From contig DQCR01000024.1 of the NCBI GenBank assembly GCA_003533785.1, forward strand, positions 1-33,438: a stretch of 33,438 bases of DNA. The letters are read 5' to 3'. Below, piece by piece: positions 6,992 to 14,368 of this stretch. Both the position numbers and the translations under genes were made by a program. Position 1 is the first letter of the stretch. Every line of letters begins with the position of its first letter. This DNA is from Flavobacteriaceae bacterium. Lineage in GTDB: Bacteria > Bacteroidota > Bacteroidia > Flavobacteriales > Flavobacteriaceae. The notes under the pieces were generated by a model. The model was not told the DNA's origin and did no database searches. It worked only from the letters and a program-made list of their open reading frames with translations.

Positions 6992-7369
6992 ATGGAAATT
7001 GAAGGAAAAATTAAGTGGCTCGATGAAACAAAGACCTATGGGAACAACGGTTTTCGTAAACGAGAAGTGGTAGTGACTACCGAAGAACAGTATCCCCAAC
7101 ACATAATTGTGGAGTTCGTTCAAGACAAGTGTGAACTACTCAATGCATTCCAAGTGGGGCAAAATGTCAAGATTGGAATTAATCTTAAAGGGAGAGAATG
7201 GGTAAATCCTCAAGGGGAAACCAAGTATTTCAATTCCATACAAGGATGGCGCATTGATGTTCTGGATTCCTCCCAAGCTCCTTCAGAGACTCCGCCCATG
7301 CCCCCTCCAACTTCTTTTGAGCCTACCGATGAAAGTCCCAATGAAGTAGAAGACGACCTGCCGTTCTAA
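6992..7369 (+). CDS. DUF3127 protein with an SSB-like C-terminal tip
   Basis: A 125-residue soluble protein. Residues 1-90 (MEIEGKIKWLDETKTYGNNGFRKREVVVTTEEQ and on) match the Bacteroidota family DUF3127, which appears to be an OB-type fold. Then comes a proline-rich, disordered linker (PSETPPMPPPTSFEP) and an acidic tail ending EDDLPF. The layout of OB-like domain, flexible linker and acidic tip ending in Pro-Phe is that of single-stranded DNA-binding protein SSB, where the tip recruits repair and replication proteins. DNA binding is an inference. A near-match promoter box TATTTTTA lies at 6968-6975. The stop interlocks with that of the convergent DNA-repair gene tag (CTAA, 7366-7369). Confidence 0.85.
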   Translation: MEIEGKIKWLDETKTYGNNGFRKREVVVTTEEQYPQHIIVEFVQDKCELLNAFQVGQNVKIGINLKGREWVNPQGETKYFNSIQGWRIDVLDSSQAPSETPPMPPPTSFEPTDESPNEVEDDLPF

Positions 7370-7944
7370 GCTATTTTTTGTATCTCCTTGTATCGAAAAC
7401 AGTCAACCACATGATCGTTGACCATTCCCGTAGCTTGCATGTGGGCATACATCACCGTAGGCCCAACAAATCGAAACCCTCTTTTCTTCAAATCCAAACT
7501 AATTTTTTTAGCCAAGACCGTAGTGGAGGGAATTTCGGAGTGATGCGTATAGCGATTTTGAATGGGTTGGTGCGCAACAAAACGCCAAATATAATCTGAA
7601 AAGGATCCAAATTCCTCTTGAATATTTTGAAAGTGTTGTGCGTTATTTATAGCAGCTCGAATTTTAAGAGAGTTACGGACGATTCCAGCATTATGAAGTA
7701 AAGTTTGAATTTTGGTTTCGGAATATTTTGCGATTTGTCGATAATCAAAGCCGTCAAAAGCCAGTCGAAAATTTTCACGCTTGCGGAGAATTGTAATCCA
7801 ACTGAGCCCTGCTTGAAAAGTTTCCAATGTAAGAAACTCAAACAAGCTCTGATCTTCTTGCAGCGGAACGCCCCATTCCATGTCGTGATAGGCTTCGTAA
7901 ATGGGGTCGCCCACGCACCATTGACAACGTTTCTTTTCTCTCAT
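7366..7944 (-). CDS. tag: DNA-3-methyladenine glycosylase I (Tag)
   Basis: Removes 3-methyladenine from alkylated DNA. The protein has 192 residues from the ATG at 7944, which gives MREKKRCQWC; a GTG two codons upstream is less likely. The zinc site is complete: Cys7 and His20 at the N-terminus (RCQWC, EAYHDMEWG), and the HVVDC motif near the C-terminus supplying the last His and Cys. The core segments LTLETFQAGLSWITILRKRENFR and FRFVGPTVMYAHMQATGMVNDH are typical. It is a monocistronic gene on the minus strand, separated from tsf by a strong terminator and interlocked with the DUF3127 stop. Confidence 0.96.
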   Translation of the reverse strand: MREKKRCQWCVGDPIYEAYHDMEWGVPLQEDQSLFEFLTLETFQAGLSWITILRKRENFRLAFDGFDYRQIAKYSETKIQTLLHNAGIVRNSLKIRAAINNAQHFQNIQEEFGSFSDYIWRFVAHQPIQNRYTHHSEIPSTTVLAKKISLDLKKRGFRFVGPTVMYAHMQATGMVNDHVVDCFRYKEIQKIA

Positions 7945-7965
7945 ACCCACCCAAGGTACAAAACA

Positions 7966-7990
7966 AAAAACACCCTCTAGGGGTGTTGTT
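7966..7990 (-). terminator. Intrinsic terminator after tsf
   Basis: AACACCC (7969-7975) and GGGTGTT (7981-7987) form a 7-bp stem with a 5-base loop. Read on the minus strand it is followed by TTTTTTGTTTTG. It lies 27 bases past the tsf stop and should end the ribosomal operon transcript. Confidence 0.85.
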
Positions 7991-8016
7991 TTAGGGGGAC
8001 TAAAAAAGAGTTGTTT

Positions 8017-8838
8017 TTAGACCAAAGCGGCACGCTCAAAAGCGGTCACTGTTACTCCAGGAGCAGCAGATTCCACATAGGCTGCTACGGATTGTTTCCC
8101 GTCTTTGATATAATCTTGATTTACTAGAGTATTGTCTTTGAAAAAACGCTTGATTTTTCCTTTGGCAATATTATCTAGCATGGCCTCGGGCTTGCCTTCT
8201 TGTCGTAATTGATCTTTTGCAATTTCAATTTCTTTCTCTATCACCGAAGCATCTACACCTTCCTCGTTTAAGGCAATAGGATTCATTGCTGCGGCTTGCA
8301 TAGCTACATTTTTAGCTACCTCTGGTGCATTGTCCGAAGGGGAAGATAGGCCTACTAAAGTAGCAATTTTGTTTCCAGCATGTATGTAAGAACCTACAAA
8401 GGGAGCAGTCAGACGTTTGAACGCTCCAATTTCGATTTTCTCTCCGATCACTCCCGTTTGTTCTGTTAATTTTTCAGCTACTGTCATTCCTTGAAACTCG
8501 GAAGACAAAAAAGCTTCCAGCGTATCAAATTCTAAGGCATGATCCACTAAGCTTTGGGCCAAAGCCAAATAGGAATCATTTTTTGCGACAAAATCTGTCT
8601 CACAGTTTACTGAAACTACGACACCAACACTGTGGTCATCATTAACTTTGGCCAATACAGCGCCTTCTGTTGAGTCTCTATCTGCGCGATTGGCGGCTAC
8701 TTTTTGACCTTTTTTACGCAGTACTTCCACTGCTTTATCAAAATCTCCCTCCGCTTCAACAAGGGCTTTTTTACAATCCATCATTCCGGCGCCTGTGGCT
8801 TGCCGAAGTTTATTGACTTCTGATGCAGTAATTTTCAC
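8017..8838 (-). CDS. tsf: Elongation factor Ts
   Basis: Nucleotide exchange factor that regenerates EF-Tu-GTP. The protein has 273 residues. The N-terminal UBA-like domain MKITASEVNKLRQATGAGMM is followed by DCKKALVEAEGDFDKAVEVLRKKG; the EF-Tu-contacting motif TDFVAKND lies near residues 80-87. The start codon is GTG (8838); there is no ATG in frame nearby. It follows rpsB by 32 bases and is the last gene of the operon. The C-terminus ends in GVTVTAFERAALV, as is common in Bacteroidota. Confidence 0.98.
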   Translation of the reverse strand: MKITASEVNKLRQATGAGMMDCKKALVEAEGDFDKAVEVLRKKGQKVAANRADRDSTEGAVLAKVNDDHSVGVVVSVNCETDFVAKNDSYLALAQSLVDHALEFDTLEAFLSSEFQGMTVAEKLTEQTGVIGEKIEIGAFKRLTAPFVGSYIHAGNKIATLVGLSSPSDNAPEVAKNVAMQAAAMNPIALNEEGVDASVIEKEIEIAKDQLRQEGKPEAMLDNIAKGKIKRFFKDNTLVNQDYIKDGKQSVAAYVESAAPGVTVTAFERAALV

Positions 8839-8870
8839 TCTGGGTATAATTTTAGTGTTAATGTTATTGA

Positions 8871-9866
8871 TTAATTATTCAAGGCATTGATCAAGTCAGC
8901 TTTCTTCATAGAAGAGTAGCCCGTAATCCCTTTTTCTTTAGCCAAGGCTTTCAGTTCTGAAACTGTTTTGCTAGATAAATCCTCTTGTGGAGCTTCCTCT
9001 ACAGCTGGAATTTTTTCTTCTGTTGTGTCCGTTTTAGCTTCTGATACAGGGGTTTCCACTACGGACGATGATTCTGGGGCAGCTTCTTCAACTTTGGCTT
9101 CAGGCACTTCTGTTGCCGATGAAGTCTCAGCAGCTGGAGTTTCCATATCCTCTCCTTTGGATTCAGCATCTTTTTCTTGCTTGCGTTGCTCTAATCCTAC
9201 GGCAATTGCCTCTGTAACTAGTCCTAGTATTTTTTCAATAGACTTCGAAGCATCGTCATTGGAAGGGATCACAAAATCTACCTCTCTGGGGTCAGAGTTG
9301 GTGTCTACCATGGCAAAGATGGGAATCTTTAATTTTCGTGCTTCTTTAATAGCGATGTGTTCTCGCTTGATGTCTACCACGAAAAGAGCCCCTGGCAATC
9401 GAGTCATGTCTGTGATGGATCCCAGATTTTTTTCCAATTTGGCACGCAATCGGTCTACTTGAAGACGTTCTTTTTTGGATAAGGTTTCGAATGTACCGTC
9501 TTTTTTCATTCGATCGATAGCTGCCATTTTTTTAACAGCTTTGCGAATGGTTACAAAATTGGTGAGCATTCCACCAGGCCAGCGTTCAGTGATATAAGGC
9601 ATATTGACATTTTTGGCCTTATCCGCAACGATGTCTTTGGCTTGTTTTTTGGTTGCGACAAAAAGGATTTTTCTTCCTGAAGAAGCGATTTTCTTAAGCG
9701 CTTCCTGGGCTTCTTCAATCTTAGCCGCAGTCTTGTATAAGTTGATAATGTGGATCCCGTTGCGCTCCATATAAATAAAGGGGGCCATGTTCGGATTCCA
9801 TTTTCGGGTAAGGTGTCCAAAGTGGACGCCTGCATTGAGTAAATCTTTTACTTCTGTTTGTGCCAT
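8871..9866 (-). CDS. rpsB: 30S ribosomal protein uS2 with a long C-terminal extension
   Basis: A 331-residue S2, about 90 residues longer than usual. Residues 1 to about 230 are the conserved core ([64 protein letters not shown]). From about 235 to 298 comes a low-complexity stretch rich in Glu, Ala, Ser, Thr and Pro, probably disordered. The last 33 residues (299-331), with [14 protein letters not shown] and [10 protein letters not shown], look like a Rho-N/SAP-type helical domain, a fold often used to bind nucleic acid. The role of this tail is unknown. The frame is continuous with no sign of error. It is transcribed after rpsI, across 140 bases that can form several hairpins. Confidence 0.97.
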   Translation of the reverse strand: MAQTEVKDLLNAGVHFGHLTRKWNPNMAPFIYMERNGIHIINLYKTAAKIEEAQEALKKIASSGRKILFVATKKQAKDIVADKAKNVNMPYITERWPGGMLTNFVTIRKAVKKMAAIDRMKKDGTFETLSKKERLQVDRLRAKLEKNLGSITDMTRLPGALFVVDIKREHIAIKEARKLKIPIFAMVDTNSDPREVDFVIPSNDDASKSIEKILGLVTEAIAVGLEQRKQEKDAESKGEDMETPAAETSSATEVPEAKVEEAAPESSSVVETPVSEAKTDTTEEKIPAVEEAPQEDLSSKTVSELKALAKEKGITGYSSMKKADLINALNN

Positions 9867-10006
9867 AGTTTTTAGTTTACGTTCCTTGGTATAGCAATAA
9901 GACGATGGCCTTATTTAGATGCTAAACTAATCCCCGCCTTAGCGGTTCAAGCAACTGGTTCAATATATAAATGAGCAAGGTTTCCGAAGAAACCTTATGG
10001 GTATTA
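9867..10006 (-). promoter_or_regulatory. Structured rpsI-rpsB intergenic leader
   Basis: This 140-base gap holds, on the minus strand, a perfect 8-bp hairpin closed by a C(UUCG)G tetraloop (9977-9996), two direct copies of TTGAACC (9957-9963 and 9944-9950), the repeats GCTAA/TTAGC (9921-9925, 9939-9943), and the repeats AATAAG/CTTATT (9896-9901, 9910-9915). The first hairpin lacks a T-tract, so it is more likely a processing or pausing structure than a terminator. The rest may be an rpsB leader under ribosomal-protein feedback. I do not recognise a catalogued motif. Confidence 0.4.
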
Positions 10007-10393
10007 TTAACGTTTTGAGAATTGAAATTTCTTTCGCGCTTTTTTCTGTCCAAATTTTTTGCGTTCCACCATTCTTGGGTCACGGGTCAATAAACCTTCT
10101 GGCTTGAGCGAAGCACGATGTTCTTCGTTATGCTGACAAAGGGCTCTGGAAATGGCCAAGCGAACAGCCTCGGCTTGCCCAGTTATACCGCCTCCCTTGA
10201 CAGTGATTTTTAAATCAAAAGCACCTTCAGTTCCTGTGAGCATCATCGGCTGTTCGATCTTGTACTGCAACATGGAGGTGGGGAAGTGTGTTTTGTAATC
10301 TTTTTTGTTAACCGTAATGCTTCCTTTTCCTTCAGAGAAATAGAGACGGGCTACTGAGGTCTTTCGACGTCCGATCGTGTGAATGATTTCCAT
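10007..10393 (-). CDS. rpsI: 30S ribosomal protein uS9
   Basis: A 128-residue S9 of standard length: MEIIHTIGRRKTSVARLYF at the start, VKGGGITGQAEAVRLAISRAL in the middle, and the basic C-terminal tail (RKKFGQKKARKKFQFSKR) that reaches the P-site tRNA. The ATG shares one base with the stop of rplM (TAATG), so translation is coupled to L13 as in most bacteria. Confidence 0.98.
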   Translation of the reverse strand: MEIIHTIGRRKTSVARLYFSEGKGSITVNKKDYKTHFPTSMLQYKIEQPMMLTGTEGAFDLKITVKGGGITGQAEAVRLAISRALCQHNEEHRASLKPEGLLTRDPRMVERKKFGQKKARKKFQFSKR

Positions 10394-10848
10394 TAAATTT
10401 GTTCTTTTATAGAAATAACTGTTGGATTTTGAGCTTCGTGCGAGTGTTCACTTCCAGTAAATACCCTTAAGTTGCGGAACAGTTGCGCCCCCAATTTGTT
10501 TTTGGGTAACATTCCTTTAACGGCTTTTTCTACCAATCGGTGCCCTCCTTTGAGGTGCAGCTGGGTGGCATTTAAACTGCGCTGACCTCCTGGGTAGCCT
10601 GTGTAGCGAATGTATTCTTTCTGCTCCCATTTGTTACCCTTCAAAGCCACTTCGGCAGCATTGATAACAATGACATGGTCGCCACAGTCAACATGAGGGG
10701 TGAAATTGGGTTTGTGCTTTCCACGTAAGAGGCGTGCAATGACTGCCGCAGCGCGTCCTAAGGGAAGGCCTGCAACGTCTACCAGTACCCATTCTTTGGT
10801 TACTGTATTGGCATTGGCAGAAATCGTTTTGTAGCTTAATGTATCCAC
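10393..10848 (-). CDS. rplM: 50S ribosomal protein uL13
   Basis: A 151-residue L13: EWVLVDVAGLPLGRAAAVIARLLRGKHKPNFTPH, then GDHVIVINAAEVALKGNKWEQKEYIRYTGYPGG and KAVKGMLPKNKLGAQLFRNLRVF. The start is GTG at 10848, giving MDTLSYKTISANANT, which fits the Bacteroidota form. It is the first gene of the operon rplM-rpsI-rpsB-tsf, with a promoter-like box 42 bases upstream. Confidence 0.98.
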   Translation of the reverse strand: MDTLSYKTISANANTVTKEWVLVDVAGLPLGRAAAVIARLLRGKHKPNFTPHVDCGDHVIVINAAEVALKGNKWEQKEYIRYTGYPGGQRSLNATQLHLKGGHRLVEKAVKGMLPKNKLGAQLFRNLRVFTGSEHSHEAQNPTVISIKEQI

Positions 10849-10890
10849 AATTGTTTATTTTGATGGCTGTAAATATGTTTTACAGGGCTG

Positions 10891-10922
10891 CAAATGTACA
10901 AATTCAGTTGATTATTTGTCAA
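10891..10922 (-). promoter_or_regulatory. Promoter of the rplM operon
   Basis: On the minus strand TACATTTG (10891-10898) matches TAnnTTTG exactly, and a TTGAC element begins at 10922, giving 21 bases from TTG to the -7 box. A leader of about 35 bases would result. The gap to the divergent SRAP gene holds nothing else that I can name. Confidence 0.55.
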
Positions 10923-11015
10923 GAATCAGCTATTTTTTTTAGCGTTTAAATGCTCTTTTTTGTCTTCGAGGAACTCCCTATCTTGTCTAGTGAGAATTTA
11001 CATAATTGTACTTTT

Positions 11016-11597
11016 ATGTGTTTCCATGCACAGCAAACTCATTCTGAAGCGTTGGTTCAAGAACGATTTAGAGCCAAAGGACCAGTCACCAAGGGAACTT
11101 ATAACGGCTTTGCTCATCCCGAATTAACGGGCCTTTGCGCCAGTACGCCGCATCAACTATCTCTCCTTCGGTGGGGTTTGATTCCCCATTGGGCCAAAGA
11201 GGATTCTATTCAACAGTATACCCTCAATGCACGATGGGAGTCAATGACAGACAAGCCCTCTTTTCGGCAAGCTGAGCGATGTTTACTCATTGCAGATGGC
11301 TTTTTTGAATGGCAATGGTTGGATACAAACGGGCGTAAAAAGAAGAAGTATTTGATAGGAAAACCTGGCGGGAGTTTATTTGCCTTTGCAGGTTTGTGTG
11401 ATCAATGGGCAAATCCAGATACAGGTGAGCTTATTCGAACAGCTGCCATTGTAACCACCCAAGCAAAAGGGATCATGCGAGAAATTCACAATTCTAAAAT
11501 GAGAATGCCGGTGGTGCTTTCTGAAAGCGAAGAAAGCGATTGGTTGGCCGGGTCTAGTGTGCGCCCTGAAATTGCTTTTGAAGCAATTTCTATTTAG
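11016..11597 (+). CDS. SRAP / HMCES-YedK family abasic-site shielding protein
   Basis: SOS-response-associated peptidase fold that forms a covalent bond with abasic sites in single-stranded DNA through Cys2. The start was set at ATG 11016 because it gives MCFHAQQ with Cys at position 2; the frame is open to 10950, but a longer start would bury the catalytic Cys. The other family residues are present: LNARWES (the Asn and Glu), FFEWQW, and the HNSKMRMPVVL segment with the catalytic His. At 193 residues it is slightly short for the family, whose members are often near 220. The stop interlocks with that of the SDR gene (TTAG, 11594-11597). Confidence 0.93.
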   Translation: MCFHAQQTHSEALVQERFRAKGPVTKGTYNGFAHPELTGLCASTPHQLSLLRWGLIPHWAKEDSIQQYTLNARWESMTDKPSFRQAERCLLIADGFFEWQWLDTNGRKKKKYLIGKPGGSLFAFAGLCDQWANPDTGELIRTAAIVTTQAKGIMREIHNSKMRMPVVLSESEESDWLAGSSVRPEIAFEAISI

Positions 11598-12385
11598 GTT
11601 CCCAAAGTACTGCCACCGTCAACGGCAATGCAACTGCCATTGGTAGCTGCGGCCAGTGGACTGCAGAAATACACTAAGGTGCTAGCTACTTCGTCTACCG
11701 TAGCAAAGCGCTGTAGTGTTGAGGCGGGTCGTTGTGCTGTAAAAAACTCTTCCGCTATTTCCTCAACAGTTTTTCCAGCGGCTTCGGATTGGTTTTGGAG
11801 GAAGTTTTCAGCCCCCTCTGTGAGCGTTGAACCCGGTTGAATACAATTCACAGTTACGGCTGTATTTCGAGTCAATTTGGCCAAGCCTTTTGTTAGTGTT
11901 TCTAGAGCCGCTTTGGTCGTACTGTAGGCAATTAAATCTTCGGGTACTAATTGGGAACATTCGCTGGATACAAAAAGAATGCGTCCCCAACCTTTCTTTA
12001 ACATTTTGGGCATGAAATGACGACAAAGACGCACCCCACCCATCACATTTACTTGGTGTTGTTGAAACCAGCCTTCATCCGACATATCAAAGAAGGGTTC
12101 GGATCGATAGATGCCTAAATTATTTACCAAAACATCCATTTCAGGTAAGGCGTTTATCCATACAAATAATGCCTCGTTATCCAAAAAATCGCAAGGAGAT
12201 TCAACAATGGCAGCCGAAGGGTACTCGTTCAATAATTTTATTCGTGCTACTTCACAACTTTTTTTGTTGCTTCCATGAATCCAAAGTTGAGCACCTGCTT
12301 CAGCAAAGCGGCGTGCCACACCAAACCCGATCCCTCGGGTCGCACCGGTTATCAATATTTTTTTGTCTTTGAGTTGTAAATCCAT
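11594..12385 (-). CDS. Short-chain dehydrogenase/reductase
   Basis: A 263-residue classical SDR. The NAD(P)-binding glycine motif GATRGIGFGVA is at about 14-24, the structural motif VNNLG at about 87-91, and the catalytic Ser and Tyr-x3-Lys in VSSECSQ and AYSTTKAAL. The C-terminus ends with the common IAVDGGSTLGT. A Ser/Ala-rich loop FFTAQRPASTLQRFATVDEVA shapes the substrate site. The gene starts on the base after the PhyH stop, so the two form one operon, presumably acting on the same metabolite: hydroxylation by PhyH, then oxidation or reduction here. It could be annotated as a 3-oxoacyl-ACP reductase, but the context gives no support for fatty acid synthesis. The substrate is unknown. Confidence 0.9.
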   Translation of the reverse strand: MDLQLKDKKILITGATRGIGFGVARRFAEAGAQLWIHGSNKKSCEVARIKLLNEYPSAAIVESPCDFLDNEALFVWINALPEMDVLVNNLGIYRSEPFFDMSDEGWFQQHQVNVMGGVRLCRHFMPKMLKKGWGRILFVSSECSQLVPEDLIAYSTTKAALETLTKGLAKLTRNTAVTVNCIQPGSTLTEGAENFLQNQSEAAGKTVEEIAEEFFTAQRPASTLQRFATVDEVASTLVYFCSPLAAATNGSCIAVDGGSTLGT

Positions 12386-13342
12386 CTACCAAGGAGTTAG
12401 CCCTAGCAATTTTTCTCCCAAAGCATTCAATTTGGCTCTACTGTAACGCTCCTGTTCCCAGTTGCGGGGATCACCAGGAAAAGCATAGCCTTCAGGAGCA
12501 ATTCGGTTTTTCCAAGACTGGATTCGCCAATTTTTTAAAGATTCGTTTTCAGGCTCTGCAGGCATCATGGAAATGTATTGGGCCATGCGCACCTTTTTTT
12601 TACTGTTATTGGGTCGAATGCCATGGGCCAAGCCCGAATTAAAAATTAACAAATCGCCTGCTTGAAGCGGAACTTTTTCGATTTTGTCCTCAAGTCCTTT
12701 CAAATCGGGTTGAAAAGGATTGCGGTCTTCAGGTTGTGTTGCCCGCCACATATCATAGTTTTGAAACAGCCATGGAATGCATTGAAAGCCACCCATATCA
12801 GGGTCAGTCTGATCGCCAAGAGCAAGCACCCCTTGAACATTTTGAGGTTTGGTGTCGGGATCGTAATCCCAGTGGATAAATCCTTTTTGAGGTTGCTCCT
12901 TGCGAGCTGGAAAATTCAAATTGGCTCGGTCGATAGTCACCCATAGTTCTTCAATTCCCCAAACATCGACGAAAGCATCATATACTCGTTGGGTTTGACG
13001 ATTGGTCCACTGGTGTTGGTGGTTGTACACTTCCACCATACCCGTACCCACCAATTCTTTCATTTCCATTTCGGCTCGAGGGGGGACATACCATGTACTG
13101 GAATCATTAGGATTTTTTTCTTCAAATTCCCAAAGCAATTCTTCTGTTTGCTGCACCTGTTTGGTAGAAATGGCATTGGGCACTACTACATATCCTTTAC
13201 TAATCCAATGCGTCCATTGGGCTTCGGTAAGTGCTCGCAATGGCTCATTATTAGAACGCTGATTTAATTGATGCCGACTGCTTTTGGCAGTAGAAGGATT
13301 CCCTGGAATGTTTTTGTGCTCACTTTCGTAGGTTGGTTTCAT
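12386..13342 (-). CDS. Phytanoyl-CoA dioxygenase (PhyH) family protein
   Basis: Fe(II)/2-oxoglutarate-dependent dioxygenase of 318 residues from the ATG at 13342. The iron ligands are visible: His157 and Asp159 (HWDYD) and the distal His240 (GLAHGIRPNN), with Arg252 placed to bind 2-oxoglutarate. The frame stays open 57 codons further upstream into the divergent regulator; a TTG at 13411 is an alternative start, but MKPTYESEHKNIPG is the first ATG outside the promoter region. It is divergent from an AraC-type gene, which probably controls it, and is followed directly by an SDR. Members of this family hydroxylate many small molecules (CoA esters, amino acids, ectoine, phosphonates), so the substrate is not inferable. 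Confidence 0.87.
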   Translation of the reverse strand: MKPTYESEHKNIPGNPSTAKSSRHQLNQRSNNEPLRALTEAQWTHWISKGYVVVPNAISTKQVQQTEELLWEFEEKNPNDSSTWYVPPRAEMEMKELVGTGMVEVYNHQHQWTNRQTQRVYDAFVDVWGIEELWVTIDRANLNFPARKEQPQKGFIHWDYDPDTKPQNVQGVLALGDQTDPDMGGFQCIPWLFQNYDMWRATQPEDRNPFQPDLKGLEDKIEKVPLQAGDLLIFNSGLAHGIRPNNSKKKVRMAQYISMMPAEPENESLKNWRIQSWKNRIAPEGYAFPGDPRNWEQERYSRAKLNALGEKLLGLTPW

Positions 13343-13471
13343 CACTTTAGCATTTTTATCTACGCTAATATCTTTCTTCTCGTTAAAGATGGCTTGTAAT
13401 TCTTTAACCAAAAATTGAACTATATTGATATTTAAATAGCTTGAAAATAAATAATAAACTAATTTAGTTAA
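13343..13471. promoter_or_regulatory. Divergent regulatory region between PhyH and AraC genes
   Basis: An AT-rich stretch of 129 bases. It holds the inverted repeat AACTAA-T-TTAGTT (13457-13469), ending two bases before the regulator's ATG, which is a candidate operator for autoregulation. I see no exact TAnnTTTG box on either strand. Confidence 0.4.
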
Positions 13472-14317
13472 ATGAAAGTGCAATTGGAATCGCTTAAACA
13501 GGATACACCTCAATCTTTTTCCCTGATGTTTAATCCAAGATTGAGTGATTTATTTTTTTGGCACTTCCACCCCGAATACGAATTGGTGTATATCGAAGCT
13601 TCCCAAGGCACCCGTCATGTAGGGAGTCATATTAGCAGCTATAGACAAAGTGATTTGGTTTTAATTGGCAGTAATATTCCTCATTTGAATTTCGACTTCG
13701 GATTGCAAACAACCTATCGCAAAGTAGTATTGCACCTCAAACCCAGTTTTGTAACCAACAGTTTGGCACAGACTCCAGAACTTTCATCAATTCAAAATCT
13801 TCTACAACGGGCCCAACATGGTATTGCTTTTACAGGGGATGTTAAAGATCGAATTGGGGCGCAGTTATTTGCCTTGGAGCCGCTTCCCGCTTTCCAGCGT
13901 TATCTTCAAGTACTGCGTCTTCTGGAAGCGCTGACTCAAGCCGATACTTTTGAATTGCTTCATAGTAAACCGGTGGAGAGTCACTTTGGACACAAGGAAC
14001 AAGAACGACTCCAGCGAATTTATGCTTTTGTCGATCAAAATTATCACCGTAAGGTTACTTTAGACGAGGTTGCCGCTTACAGTTATTTGACTAAGGAAGC
14101 GTTTTGTCGCTATTTTAAAAAAAGAACGACCTATACGTTTACTGACTTTTTGAATCGTTATCGAGTGACTCATGCCAAACGCGAGTTATTGGCAGGAAGA
14201 AGCAGCTCGGAGGCTTGTTTTTTATCTGGCTTTGAAAGCCTCTCGTATTTCAATCGTGTATTTAAAAAGATAACAGGAAGAACTCCTACAGCTTTTCGAA
14301 AATCGGTTGCCCATTAA
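13472..14317 (+). CDS. AraC-family transcriptional regulator (cupin plus HTH)
   Basis: A 281-residue regulator. The N-terminal half (about 10-150) is a cupin-like sensor with FFWHFHPEYELVYIEASQGTRHVG and DLVLIGSNIPHLN. The C-terminal 100 residues are a double helix-turn-helix: VTLDEVAAYSYLTKEAFCRYFKKRT followed by ACFLSGFESLSYFNRVFKKITGRTP. The cupin N-terminus is that of sugar- or small-molecule-responsive AraC proteins. Divergent placement next to the PhyH-SDR pair suggests that it controls them, perhaps together with the exported protein gene that converges on it. The ligand is unknown. Confidence 0.93.
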   Translation: MKVQLESLKQDTPQSFSLMFNPRLSDLFFWHFHPEYELVYIEASQGTRHVGSHISSYRQSDLVLIGSNIPHLNFDFGLQTTYRKVVLHLKPSFVTNSLAQTPELSSIQNLLQRAQHGIAFTGDVKDRIGAQLFALEPLPAFQRYLQVLRLLEALTQADTFELLHSKPVESHFGHKEQERLQRIYAFVDQNYHRKVTLDEVAAYSYLTKEAFCRYFKKRTTYTFTDFLNRYRVTHAKRELLAGRSSSEACFLSGFESLSYFNRVFKKITGRTPTAFRKSVAH

Positions 14318-14342
14318 AAAAACCCACCGCAAAGGGTGGGTT
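14316..14342. terminator. Bidirectional intrinsic terminator
   Basis: AACCCACC (14321-14328) pairs with GGTGGGTT (14335-14342). On the minus strand the stem runs into a TTTTTTT tract, serving the exported protein gene that ends at 14369. On the plus strand the tract is shorter (TTTGTG), serving the AraC gene that ends at 14317. Confidence 0.85.
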
Positions 14343-14368
14343 TGTGATTGAGAAAAAAGAGATTGTTA

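Noticed and set aside
8968..9462. 164-codon plus-strand open frame inside rpsB
   Set aside because: It is a shadow of the low-complexity tail of S2 on the other strand (Ser/Ala-rich mirror) with no start signal.
10929..10943. GCTA-TTTTTTT-TAGC upstream of the SRAP gene as a terminator
   Set aside because: The stem has only four pairs and no T-tract follows it.
13343..13513. 57-codon N-terminal extension of the PhyH protein
   Set aside because: It covers the whole intergenic region and the start of the divergent AraC gene; no family feature lies in it. A TTG at 13411 remains a minor alternative.
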